Shown one piece after another: positions 8,730 through 19,779 of a DNA stretch of 33,508 nucleotides (positions are counted from its first letter, which is position 1; each line of letters starts with the position of its first letter). The notes beneath the pieces are model-generated. The model was not told the DNA's origin and made no database searches. It saw nothing but the letters and a program-made list of their open reading frames with translations. The DNA lies in assembly GCA_943704415.1 (NCBI GenBank), contig CALSCO010001329.1, positions 1 through 33,508 of the forward strand, given 5' to 3'. The position numbers were made by a program, and so were the translations under genes. Source of the stretch: Parvularia atlantis (Eukaryota > Opisthokonta > Rotosphaerida).

Positions 8730-9691
8730 TCACACGTCCAGGTCGTCGTCCGGGTCGTCCAGGTCGAGCGCCCCGCCGTCCTCGTCCGCGTCCAGCGCCG
8801 GGTCGTACTCGATCGTCGACGCGCCCGCGGGCGCCTGCTGCGCCGCCAGGTACGGCAGCTCGACCTGCGCACGCGCCGCGCGCTGACGCTCCGTCAGCGT
8901 CAGGTTGAAGGGCACCTCGGCGGCCGCGGCGGGTGGCGGGACGGGCGCGGCCACTGCGGGCTCAGGCGGGGCTGCGGGCTGCGTGTCGTCGTCGTCGTCG
9001 GTCAGCGCGATGGCGCTAGCAGTGAGTGGCGGCGTGCCTTGGCCTTGGTCAGCAGCTCAAACGTGCAGTCGGCGCCCGCCCGCGTCGGCAGCGTCACGAC
9101 GTCGCGCTCGTGCTGCGTGCGCGCCCCGGGCGTCCGCACGCGCACGCGCACGGTGAAGCGTCTGAGCGGCGGTGCAACGGGCAGCAGCGCGGCGTCGTCC
9201 ACGTGATCGGCATCGATGTCGTCGTCGTCGTCCGCCACGACGGCCGCGTCCGCCAGGGCGAGCAGACGTGCGGTGACGGCCGGGTCGCAGGCGTCGGCGT
9301 GGTGCAGGACGACGACGCGGCGTGCGAGGGCCGTCCAGCCGTGCAGGGCGCGCCAGGCGGCGGCCTCGTCGTGCGGCGGCAGCGCGAGCAGCGCCGCGAG
9401 CGAGTCGACGAGTAGCACGCCGATCGGCCCGGCCGCGCGCACGCGCCGCTCGAGCGCCGCGAGCCCGTCGAGCGCCGCCGCCTCGATCACGGTTGCCGCA
9501 TCGCCGAGATCGAGGCCGTCGCGGCCCGTGCGCGGCTCGAGCAGGACGGCGACGACCCGCGATGCGCCGTGCGCGTCCCCGGGCGCGTGCGACCGCGCGC
9601 ACCGCGTCCAGAGCGCGCGCAGCGGGCGGCGCAGCGCGTCGACGACCGCGACGAGGCCCGGCGTATGCCCCATCGCTGACTGCAGCAGCAT
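8730..9691 (-). CDS. ELP5: Elongator subunit Elp5 (RecA-like fold)
   Basis: Two exons (9038-9691 and 8730-8978, minus strand) give 300 residues, the usual Elp5 size. The RecA-like body shows GHTPGLVAVVDALRRPL, SRVVAVLLEPR, GPIGVLLVDSLAALLALP and ARRVVVLHHAD. The C-terminus is characteristic of the family: FNLTLTERQRAARAQVELPY, then an acidic tail ending DDPDDDLDV. Elp4-Elp5-Elp6 form a hexameric ring in Elongator, which makes cm5U34-type wobble modifications. No GT donor lies near the required junction. The frame is restored by a 59-bp intron (8979-9037) starting GCACGC and ending CACGCAG, with CTGACC before the acceptor. The start is the first in-frame ATG, 23 bp from the divergent Aquarius ATG. 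Confidence 0.85.
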
Positions 9692-9714
9692 ATGCGCGTG
9701 TATTGAAGGAAGCG
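9692..9714. promoter_or_regulatory. 23-bp gap between the divergent ELP5 and Aquarius start codons
   Basis: Only 23 bp separate the two ATGs, so both core promoters must be shared or overlap the opposite gene's coding sequence. The gap is slightly AT-richer than its surroundings (it contains GTATTGAAGGA). One or both true starts could lie further in, but conserved sequence begins soon after the ELP5 start. Confidence 0.5.
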
Positions 9715-12700
9715 ATGGCGCCCAAGCGTGGCCGTGGCGCCGCCGCCGCCTCAACGTCGCCGCCGCCGGCACGGCGCGGCAAGCGCGGCGCAAAGCAGCA
9801 GCAGCAGCAGCAGCAGCACGACGAGGACGACGAGCAGCAGCAGCAGCAGGACGCGGCGGAGCAGCACGAGAAGGACGAAGAGGAAGAGGACGACAAGAGC
9901 GCCAAGGGCAAGAGCGCCGAGGGCAAGAAGCGCGCGGCAGAGGACGACGGCGAAGGCGAAGACGAAGGCGACGGCACAAGCGGAAGCGACGTGCGCAGCA
10001 ACAAGCGGCTGGCGCGCGCGACAACGACGAAGGGCGACGCGGCGCCGCCTGTGACGCTGCCGAGGGCGCCGCAGCCGGCCACCGCTGTCACGTTGCAGAC
10101 GTCGGCGGCCCCGCAGGCGCCGCGCCGCCGCGCACTGTTCAACCCGACGCTGCAGGAGCTCGAGGATGACCCGCTGACCAAGCTCGCCGACGCGCACTGG
10201 CGCGGCCGCGATGGCGCGCGCTTCGACGCCGACGTCGTGCTGCGCGTCTTCCACGACGAGCTCGAGCCCAGCCGCTTCGCCTTCCCGCGCCTCATGCTGC
10301 TCGAGTACTCGCAGTACCTCGAGCGGTGCGCCGCGATGCGCTGTTTGTTATCCACGCGCCAAAGCTGACCGCACCGCGCCAGGTACCTTTGGCCGCACTT
10401 TGACCCGGCGCGAGCATCGCTCGCGCACGTGCTCTCGATTGTGCTGATGGTGCGCGTGGCACAGCGCACAAGCAGCCGTCTGACCGTCGCGCCACGCAGT
10501 TCAACGAGAAGGCGCGCGAGCGTGTCGCCGCGTTCGACGTCGTCACGCCCGCCGACGCGCCCAAGTTTGGCGGCCTCTTTGCGCGTATCCTGCCCGAGTT
10601 CTTGTGCGTGGCTGCGGCATGCTGCGCGGTCGTGCTTACGGTGTGCCGCGCAGCAACGCCGCGCACCCGCCGCAGGTGCACAGCGCGCTCGTCATGTTCA
10701 TGATCAAGTGCTGCCAGAGCCTCGAGCACGCCGTCGTGCGCGGCGAGGTCCTGCGCCTCGTGTCGCTCACGACCTGGGTGCGTGCGCCGGGGCAGCGCGC
10801 TCGCGTGTGGTACTGACCGTTCTGCCAGCAGCACACGATCCTCGACGGGCGCCGCGAGGAAGAGTTCCGCGCGCACCCGAAGCTGCGCAAGGTCTGGAAG
10901 CAGCTCAACAAGCAGTACGAGATCAGGTGCGCGTGTTGGTTGCTGCGCGCTGTGGCAGCGATTGCGCACTAAGGCCGTCCTCGTAGCGATGACGCCAAGC
11001 TCGCCGTGCTCAAGCAGCAGCGCTCGTTCCTGTCGTCGCTCATCAAGCGCTTCCACCAGGTGCTCGCGACGATCAGAACGACGGCACCAGTCGATCCCGC
11101 TGCCGTGCGGTGCGCCTCACTTGCGTGTGCCACTGCGGCGTCTGACGGGGCGCGTATGGCCCGTGGCAGGTACTGCGACCGCGTTGTCGAGCTCATGATC
11201 GACCTGCAGAGCCAGTTGCCGACGCGGCGTTACTCGACGATCGTGCTGGACGACCACCAGCTGCTCGTGACGTGCCGGTGCGTGCGCCAGCCCCTGCAGT
11301 GTGCGCCGCCGTGGCCCCTGACACCTGCGCAGCTGCTCCGACCTGGCCAAGATGCGCGAGGGCGCGCTATTCCGCGAGCTGCTCGACCGTCTTGAGTTCT
11401 ACCTCGGCTTTGAGATCAACAACCACACGGGCGCGGCGCTGACCGACGCCGAGATGGTGGAGCTGGTGCGCGCCGTGGCCGTGCGAGCCACACAGTTCGC
11501 GCTCACACATGCGGCGCAGCAAACGACGAGCATCGTGTCGCTGCAGCGCGCCGTGTTCAAGCTCTACCCGGACACGATGAAGCAGTTCTCGCTTGCGCAC
11601 GTCGACGCGATCAACTCACGCCCACAGCTCGTTGCGTTCTTCGGCGGTCTGGACGACGCGCAGCTGCGAGCCATCGCGGGCATTTTGCACCTGCGGTTCG
11701 TACTGCTACCTGCTCACTTGCAAGCCGAGCTCACACGCCGCCCCACTGCCAGCACCGTTGACCTCGACGGCGTGCCGTACCCGCGCGAGACGCTGATGGA
11801 GGTGCTCGTGCGCCGCAACGAGAAGCGCGCGTCGCAGATCGACGCAATCAACGCCATGCCGCTGTACCCGAACGAGGCGCGTTGGCCGCAGCTGAGGCGC
11901 CGTGCTGTGCGCCTGACGTGTGCGCTTAGGTGCTGCTGTGGGACCCGACGAGCATCAAGACCGACCAGTACTCGGGCGAGCACTGCCTCGCGCTGCCAAA
12001 GCTAAACCTGCAGTTCCTGACCGTCCACGACTACCTGCTGCGCAACTACAACCTGTTCCGTCTCGAGGGTTGCGCGCCCGCTCGCGCGATGCGCTATTGC
12101 GGCTTCCTCACGCCCGTGCGCCGCGCCGCGACAGCCAACTACGAGATTCGCGAGGACATTGAGGAGGTCGTCGAGCGGCTGCAGCCGCGCCTGGCGATCG
12201 ACGGCTCGACCGAATTTGGCGGCTGGGCGCGCATGGGCGTGAAGGTGCACACGCTCGAGATCAACAAGGTCGCCAAGCCGAGCCTGGGCGAGCGCAAGCC
12301 CTCGCGCGTCACGGCCGACGTCACGTTCTCGCTCGGCATGTACCGCGACCACATCCGCCGCGAGTGGGAGCAGCTGCGCCAGGTGCGCGTGCGCTGATGC
12401 TCTGTCAGGGCGATTGGCTCACGGTCGGCGCGCAGCACGACATTCTCTTCCTCATCACCATCCGCGCCAACGACAGGAGCCCGACCAAGTACGACCGCGA
12501 GAGCGGCCACAGCTTTGCCGAGCACTACGGCGTGGTGCGCTCGTCAGCTTAGCCGCTCGGTGCGTGCTGCTCACCAGAGATCGGCCGCCGCAGGTGTGCG
12601 TGCGCGGCTGCGAGCTCGAGGCCGTTATCGGCGGCGACGGCAAGCCGATCGAGGAGTGGCGGCTCAACGACCCGTCGCAGCGCCCCGCGTGCGTCGCCTG

Positions 12701-13958
12701 CTAAGCGAGCGTGTACCGAGCTCATCATGCGCGCGGCGCTGTTAGTGGCGACATGCGCACGCTGCGGGTGCGCCTCGACACGAACCAGTACCAGGCGGAC
12801 CTGGACGCGGGCCGGCTGGGCGACGCGGACCTGTACTCGACGTTCAACGTGCTGATGCGTCGGCGGGTGCGTGCGTTTCGTGTGGCGCGTGCGTAGCTGA
12901 CACACTGCACGCGCGCTGCAGCCTCACGAGAACAACTTCAAGGCCGTGCTCGAGACGATCCGCGACCTGATGCAGACGGACGCGGTGGTGCCCGCGTGGC
13001 TGCACGACGTCTTCCTCGGCTACGGCGACCCTGGTTGATGCTCGCGTGGCGGCCTGTTGGGCCGCAGCACTGACGCGATCGCTGCGCAGGCGCGGCCCAC
13101 TACAGCAAGATGGCCACGCAGCAGGCCGAACTCAACATGAACGACACGTTCATCTCAGCCGACCACGTCACCGCGTCGTTCCCGGCGCACCACGTCCAGT
13201 TCACTACGCCGCCCGCGCAGCGCCAGCCGCCGTTCCAGGCACGCGCGAATGCGTTCGTTGCGTGGCAGTGCTGACCGCCGCCGTGGCTGCAGATCCAGTT
13301 CACGGATCAGAAGGCCACCGACGGCAAGCCCGTCGTCGTCGCCAAGCCGTACAAGCTGCCGAACCGCGGGCCGTACCCGACCGACAAGGCCAAGAGCAAC
13401 GCCGTGCCGTTCACGCCGACGCAGGTATGCGGCACGCCAGCGCGACTGCGACAAGGGACCGCTCACCCGCCTCCCGTGACCGCAGATCGAAGCCATCCGC
13501 TCGGGCATGAGCCACGGCCTGACGATGATTGTGGGCCCGCCGGGCACGGGCAAGACCGACGTCGCCGTGCAGATCATCAGCAACCTGTACCACAACAACC
13601 CCGAGCAGGTGGCCGCCGCGCAGCTTGGTCCTGGTTGCGACTGACGCGCTCGCTCAATCGCGCGCAGCACACGCTCATCATCACGCACTCGAACCAGGCG
13701 CTCAACCAAATCTTCGAGAAAGTCATCCACCTCGACATCGACGAGCGCCACTGCCTGCGCCTGGGCCGCGGCGAGGAGGAGCTGATGACCGAGAAGGTGC
13801 CGCTCGCCGCGCGACCCATGCGGCGGCCGTGCTCACCGTGCGCCCGTTCGAACTGCAGAATTTCAGCAAGTACGGCCGCGTGGACTACTTTCTGCAGAAG
13901 CGTGTGGAGCTGCTGAACGAGGTCGACCGCCTGGCGCGCAGGTGCGCCGCCCGGGCGG

Positions 13959-13990
<32 letters not shown>

Positions 13991-16318
13991 GCTGACATTG
14001 TGCGACGGGCCAGCCTCGATGTCGTGGGCGACCACGCGTACACCTGCGAGACGGCCGGGCACTTTTTCCAGTTCCACGTGCAGCCGCGGTGGGACACGTA
14101 CCTGAAGCGTCTCGAGGGTGTGGCCGGCGTGGTGGTCACCGTCGCGGCTTGGGTGCTGACTTAGCTATGCCGCAGCTGCAGAGAACCCGACGCCCAGGGC
14201 GGTCGCGTCGCTGTTCCCGTTCCACACGTACTTTTCCACCGCGCCGCAGGTGCGCTCGCTCGCCTGCGCACAGCCTGTCGCAAGGTGCTGACGACTGTGT
14301 GTTGCGCAGCCGCTGTTTCCCGAGACAGTCTCGCTCGACGAGGCGAAGGAGATCGCGCACGGGTGCTTTGACGGGCACCTGCGCCACCTCTTCCACCAGC
14401 TTGAGGAGATCCGCCGTGCGCGCGACGCCTCGCGTGCTGCGTGCGGGCAAGCCGTGCTGACGCCTGTTGTGCGTCGCGCAGCGTTCGAGCTGCTCCGCGG
14501 CGGCTCTGACCGGGCCAACTACCTGCTGACGAAGCAGGCCAAGATCATCGCGATGACGTGCACGCACGCGGCGCTGAAGCGGCGTGAGGTGCGTGCGCAC
14601 AGGGCCGCAGCAGCCGTCTGATGCGGGCGGTGCGGCAGCTGGTCGAGCTTGCGTTCAAGTACGACAACATCGTGATCGAGGAGGCCGCGCAGATCCTCGA
14701 GGTCGAGACGTTCATCCCAATGCTGCTGCAGACGCCCGACGACGGGTGCGGGCGTGCGCGCGGCTTTGCGGTGCTCGCGGTCTTACAAGCAGCGCAGCGT
14801 CTCGCGGCTGAAGCGCGTCGTGCTCATCGGCGATCACAACCAACTGCCGCCGGTGGTCAAGGTGCGCTCACGACCGCGCGTGTCGTGGTGCGCTGACCCG
14901 CGTGCGCGCAGAACATGGCCTTCCAGCGGTACGGCAATATGGAGCAGTCGCTGTTTGCGCGCTTCGTGCGCCTGGGCGTGCCGACGGTCGACCTGGACGC
15001 GCAGGGCCGCGCACGGTGCGCGTCTGGCGCCGGCATGGAAGAGGGACGCTGACGTAGCGCACAGGCCCTCGCTCTCCAAGCTGTACTCGTGGCGGTACAA
15101 GGGGCTCGGTGACCTGCCCATCGTGCACGACAAGAGGCTCGTTGCTGGCGCCCGCTGCAGCACGCCGCCGCTGACCGCACACACGCGCGCACAGCTTCCA
15201 GACGGCCAACGCGGGCTTTGCGTTCGAGAAGCAGCTGGTGGACGTGGGCGACTTCATGGGCAAGGGCGAGGTCGAGACGTCACCGCACTTTTACCAGAAC
15301 GTGGGCGAAGCCGAGGTGCACAGCGGCAGAGGCCGTCGCGTAGGCTCACGCTGCGCGCAGTACATCGTCGCCGTGTACCAGTACATGCGCCTCGTGGGCT
15401 ACCCGGCCGAGAAGATCTCGATCCTGACGACGTACAACGGCCAAAAGGACCTGATAGTGTGCGTGCAGCCGCTCGTGTGCGGGCGCACGGCGTGGGTGAT
15501 GACACGGCTGTGGGGTGCGTAGCGACGTCGTGCAGCGGCGCTGCGCGTGGAACGCGCTGTTTGGCCGGCCGGCGCACATCTCAACAGTGGACCGGTGCGC
15601 ACACGCGCGTGCGTTGGCAGCGGTCGCAGCGACTGAGCATATGCGGCGCGCAGGTTCCAGGGTCAGCAAAACGACTACATCTTGCTGTCGCTCGTGCGCA
15701 CGCGCGGCGTGGGCCACCTGCGCGACGCGCGGCGCCTGGTCGTGGCCCTGTCGCGCGCGCGGTACGCCATGCCACCGCCGCGCGTGACCCCAGGCTGACG
15801 CGTGGTTGTCGTGTCTTCGCTCAGGCTCGGCTTGTACGTGTTCTGTCGCAAGCAGCTGTTCGAGGACTGCGTAGACCTGCAGCCGGCGTTCGCGGTGCTC
15901 AACGAGACGCCGAGCAAGCTGCGGCTGACGATGGGCGAGACGTGCGCGACCACTGTGCGAGACGCCTCGGCGCGCGCTGACGGAGCGCGCTGGCAGGTTC
16001 CCGACCGAGCGGGCTGTCGGCGAGGCGGGTGCGCAAACGGTCGACATCGAGGACGTCGAGGTGCGCCAGGCATGTCGCGCGTGCCAGCGTGTGGCTTACG
16101 CCGCGCCGCGTCAGCAAATGGGCCAGTTTGTGCACAAGATGACGCAGGAGCAGATGAAGCGCGTCGAGACAGCCGCCAACGAGGCGTACCATTTGCTGCT
16201 CAAGCAGCAGCGCGAGGCGGCCGAGAAGGAGGCCGCAGCCGCGGCTGCCGCTGCCTCCGACGCCAACGGCGACGAGAAGGAGGGCGGCGAGATCGCTGCC
16301 GACGCGATGGAGCGGTGA
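9715..16318 (+). CDS. AQR: Aquarius, intron-binding spliceosomal RNA helicase (SF1)
   Basis: Thirty-five exons and 34 introns of 45-72 bp join into about 1,557 residues; human AQR has 1,485. Exons include 9715-10325, 11520-11876, 12135-12382, 13486-13608, 14912-15015, 15654-15761 and 16115-16318. Residues 1-140 are a family-atypical low-complexity extension rich in Gln, Lys and Glu. The armadillo-like region and middle follow human AQR closely ([48 protein letters not shown]). The helicase core has Walker A GPPGTGKT (about 956-963), [42 protein letters not shown] and VALSRAR. Family knowledge: Aquarius contacts introns upstream of the branch site as part of the XAB2/IBC complex. Three introns (11877-11929, 13239-13292, 15137-15194) need GC donors. 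The acceptor before 10829/10832 is ambiguous by one codon. Confidence 0.95.
13960..13989 (+). repeat. Ten CTG triplets inside an Aquarius intron
   Basis: Ten perfect CTG copies lie in intron 13942-14013, between the GTGCGCC donor and the CTGACATT branch-like site. They make this intron one of the longest in the gene (72 bp). Length changes would alter donor-to-branch spacing but not the protein. Confidence 0.9.
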
Positions 16319-16376
16319 GCCAGCAGCGCACAAAGAGAAAGCAAACTGTTAGGCCGGCTGCAGATACAGGCTTGGT

Positions 16377-17720
16377 CTATGTCCGCGTGGGTGCACTGCT
16401 GGGCGCGCTTAAGGCGGCAGTGGGGTCGAGCGCGGACTTGAGCGAGACCTTGCCGGAGCCGCGCTTCTTGGGCTTGGGCTGCGACTCGGACGGCTTCCAC
16501 CCGATCATGTAGAAGACCTCGAACGTGGCCGGGATGCTGCCGTCTGGGTTCTTGTAGACCGCTGCGGCGTGCGTGCGTGCGTGAGCATGAGCCAGCGTAC
16601 GGCGAGGAGTAGTGGGGCGCGCGCACCGGCGTACGTAGCCGCGGCGGCCATCAGCGTGTCCTTGCCGACAAAGTTGGCGCTGGCGCGTCGGCCGGGTGAG
16701 GCGGCGCGAACGGGGCGGCCGTTGCGGCGAGGCGCGCACCGGTTCGCGACGGCGTTGCTCTCGCCCATGTCCTTCAGGTCGGCCACGAGCTCGAACATGG
16801 ACGGGTAGTTGATCGTCAGCCGGTCCTGGTCGACCGTCGTGAGCGTGAAGCCGCCGCGCCCGAGCAGCCCGGCGAGATCGCTGACGTCGGCCATGGGCGA
16901 GACGTGCTGGCGCAGGCCGCCGTGGCGCTCCTGCTCGGCCTGCTGCAGCGACGTGCTGCGGGCGGAGCGGGGAGCTGAGCGCGTGCGGGACGGTCGGGGA
17001 CGCGCCGCACCGCAGCTCGTAGAGCGTGCTGCCGCCGAGCATCGCGCCGATGAAGGGCGCGTCGGGCTTGAGCGCGCGGCTGATCTGGGCAAAGGCGCCT
17101 GCGCGCGCGCCCGCTCAGCCTGCCGGCGCAGCAAGCGTGAGGCGCGCGGGCGCACCGGGCAGGTCGTTGACCCAGTGCAGGCTGAGGCTGCTGACGGCGG
17201 CGTCGAGCGAGTTGTCGGCGAACGGGAGCAGCTCCTCGTCGCCCTGGACGCGCAACGTGGCGACGCGCAGCACCGCGGCGTCGTCCTCGGCGTCACGCAC
17301 GAGCATCGCGCCTGCGCCCGCACCCGCGCACGATCAGCGGCGAGCGACATCGGGAAGGCGGCGGCACACGCGACGGCTCCAGCTGCACGAGCAGGTCGAC
17401 CTTGTCCGGGTCGGCGGCGCGCGCGATGTGCCCGCAGCCGGCGCCGACGTCGAGCACGATCGGGAAGCGGCGGGTGATGTCCTTGGTGCGGCGCGACGTG
17501 GCGCGAAGCGTGAGGCCCGAGACGCGCGCCCCACTGCGCACTGATCTAGGCGCACCAGCAGCCGGTCGGCCACGCCCTCTGCCACGGCGTCGCGCAGGTA
17601 GTCGGTCTGGCGCGCGATCGTGCGCGGGGCGCGTGTGGCGGCGGCGTCGCGCTGGTGGCGCTTCGTGCCGCGGTTGAAGACGAGCGCGGCGGGCGCGATG
17701 GTCGAGACGGCTCGCCGCAT
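16377..17720 (-). CDS. NDUFAF5: NDUFAF5-like SAM-dependent enzyme, mitochondrial complex I assembly factor
   Basis: Minus-strand exons 17556-17720, 17370-17481, 17156-17311, 17011-17098, 16740-16955, 16627-16679 and 16377-16561 give 324 residues (human 345). The N-terminus [20 protein letters not shown] resembles a mitochondrial leader running into the conserved VFNR motif, then [22 protein letters not shown] motif I is [10 protein letters not shown] (about 63-72). [30 protein letters not shown] and [20 protein letters not shown] are family signatures. The end is [20 protein letters not shown] plus a Lys-rich tail. Family knowledge: NDUFAF5 hydroxylates an arginine of NDUFS7 early in complex I assembly. 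Its presence implies the organism keeps complex I. The stop is 58 bp from the Aquarius stop (convergent); the start is 56 bp from PDX2 (divergent). Confidence 0.92.
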
Positions 17721-17776
17721 CGTCCGGTGTGCAAGGCAATAGCCATCGATATCTACCGGGATACACCGTCAGCGCC

Positions 17777-18621
17777 ATGCCATCCGAGCCGACTGTCAAG
17801 ATCGGCGTGCTCGCGCTGCAGGGCGCGTTCATGGAGCACGTCAACATGCTGCGCCGCCTCGGGCCCGTGCCGCCCGTCGTCGTCGAGGCGTGTGGCGCGC
17901 GCGCGTGTGCCGCGATGGCGACGTGCTGACGATCGGCAACCCGGCGCGCAGATCCGCACGCCCCTCGAGCTCAACGACCCCGCGCTCGACGCGCTCATCA
18001 TCCCCGGCGGCGAGAGCACGACGATGGCGCTGGTGGCTGAGCGCTCGGGCCTCGTTGAGCCGCTGCGGCAGTGGATCGGCAGCGGGCGCCCCGTCTGGGT
18101 GCGCGCCCGTGTCCCTCGTGGCGCCGTTGCCTCGCTCACACGGCGGGCACGGCGCCGTGACCCAGGGGACATGCGCCGGCCTCATCATGATCGCGAAGGA
18201 GGCGTCGCGCGTCAAGCAGGACGGGCAGACGCTGTTGGGCGGGATGGACGTGGGCATCATCCGCAACTACTTTGGCACGCAGGTCAACTCGTTCGAGACG
18301 CCCATCCGCATCGACGGCCTCGACGCGCCCTTCCCGGCGGTCTTCATCCGCGCGCCGATCATCTCGCGCGTGGGCGAGGGTGTGCAGGCGCGCCGCTTGA
18401 GCCCTGGCGCGTCTCGTCGAGCGCTGACGTGTGCACGCGCCGCATAGGTGCTCGCGCAGATCCCCGCCAAGGATGGCGAGCCCAGCGTCGTCGCCGTGCG
18501 GCAGGGCAGCCTCCTCGGTACGTCGTTCCACCCGGAGCTCACGACCGATACGCGCGTGCACCGCCTCTTCGTCAACCAAGTGCGCGAGGCCAAGGGCCTG
18601 GCGCCGCTGCCGACGCCGTGA
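17777..18621 (+). CDS. PDX2: Pyridoxal 5'-phosphate synthase glutaminase subunit (Pdx2/Sno)
   Basis: Exons 17777-17887, 17952-18098, 18166-18381 and 18448-18621 give 215 residues. The start is [30 protein letters not shown] is the Pdx2 oxyanion and substrate segment. The class I glutamine amidotransferase triad is complete: Cys89 (GTCAGLI), His186 and Glu188 (SFHPEL). It releases ammonia from glutamine and passes it to Pdx1/Snz, which builds PLP from ribose 5-phosphate and glyceraldehyde 3-phosphate. Pdx1 is not in this window. The first intron (17888-17951) has to start with GC (GAG|GCGTGT): every GT nearby breaks the frame, while this junction gives [12 protein letters not shown] as the family requires. 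The ATG lies 56 bp from the divergent NDUFAF5 start. Confidence 0.93.
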
Positions 18622-18773
18622 GCGAATGCGTGTGCTTCTTTCGGCATGTGCGGGCGGCATTGCGCACACAGACTCACAAAGTTGCACACACGCACTCACA
18701 TGGACGGAAAAGGGGAGAGGAAGCGCGGAATAACGGTCACGGCCTCGGGGCAGCCAAGCGCGGAGACGCGCGC

Positions 18774-19635
18774 TCAGACAGCCACGACCGGCGAGGGGCG
18801 GGCGCCGCCACCGCCACCCAGGCGGCCGTTCTGCGCCGCGAGAAAGGCCACAAACAGCCAGCCGATGAGCGAGAAGAAGCCAAAGGCCGAGCATGCGCCG
18901 GCGTTGCTGTTGAGGCTGGAGCCGAAGCGCCCCGCGACGACGGCGCAGCCGATGCCGACGATGAACATGTTGACGGCCATGAAGATGCTGCCGAAGAGCT
19001 CGATCTGGGTCTGGTTGTTGGCGAGGCCGCCGACCTGCGTGCGTGTGCCGTGAGCGTGCTGCTGCGTGTGCTTGCCGTAGGCCATCGCGCACCGACTGCG
19101 GCGACACGTTGAGCACGATCATGATCGCGGCGAGGATGAAGCCCATGACGCCGGCGTAGACCGCGAAGCCGAACATGCTGCACGCGTCGCGCGCGCGCGC
19201 GGGCGGTGTCGTCAGCAACGGTCACGCGCGCGCGCGCGCGGGGCACACCCGAGGCCCATGCCGAACGGCGCAAGATAGGCGAGGCTGCCGCCCGTGCCGA
19301 GCACGACGAGCGCGAAGACAAAGAGCACGGCGAGGACGATGACCTTGGGCGAGAAGAGGACGCTGCCGCCGCCGCTGCGTGCCGCACGTGGTGCGCCGGA
19401 TCAGCGAGCGCACGCGGCGCAGGCGGGGCCACGACGCACACGGCCGCGGGGGGCGCGCCGCCGGCGGACGCAGGCTGCGCGTACTGCGACTGGCGCTGCT
19501 GCGGGTGCGCGGCCGCGTCAGTTCCCCTGCCGTCGTCATCCGTGCTGCAGAAAAGAAAAAAAAAAAAGAGATCCATCGGCCCCTGCGCGCGCGCACCTGC
19601 TCGTCGTACTGCTTGTACTCGCCCGTGTCGGCCAT
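18774..19635 (-). CDS. Four-helix membrane protein, family not recognised
   Basis: Minus-strand exons 19597-19635, 19440-19498, 19249-19374, 19093-19177 and 18774-19034 join in frame to 189 residues. A short polar, Gln-rich N-terminus ([13 protein letters not shown], then QRQSQYAQ) precedes four hydrophobic segments at about 43-65 ([16 protein letters not shown]), 76-98 ([20 protein letters not shown]), 118-139 ([19 protein letters not shown]) and 153-172 ([17 protein letters not shown]). The tail is Gly-rich. The even helix number with both ends probably cytosolic recalls tetraspanning MARVEL- or SCAMP-like trafficking proteins, but I see no diagnostic motif. Intron 1 (19499-19596) is long for this genome, has a strong T-rich tract and needs the distal acceptor after ACTGACG to avoid a stop. 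Topology is inferred from hydrophobicity. Confidence 0.75.
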
Positions 19636-19779
19636 GGCGTGCGGGAGGCGGGCGGGCGGGGGCGAGGTCTGCGGCGCGGCGCAGGCGTGAGACGGGTGGG
19701 CGCGCCCTAGTGGGGGCACTCAGAGAAGGCGCGAAATAACGTGATCCCCGCTGCGTACATCGCACTATAAGCCGCCGCC

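Noticed and set aside
12069-12134. Reading straight through this 66-bp stretch of Aquarius
   Set aside because: It is open and a multiple of three, but the family has no insertion here, and donor, CTCAC branch and acceptor are all present. Retention remains possible.
19765-19771. CTATAAG as a TATA box for TRM2
   Set aside because: It lies 9 bp before the proposed ATG, too close for that start; it would need a downstream initiation codon.
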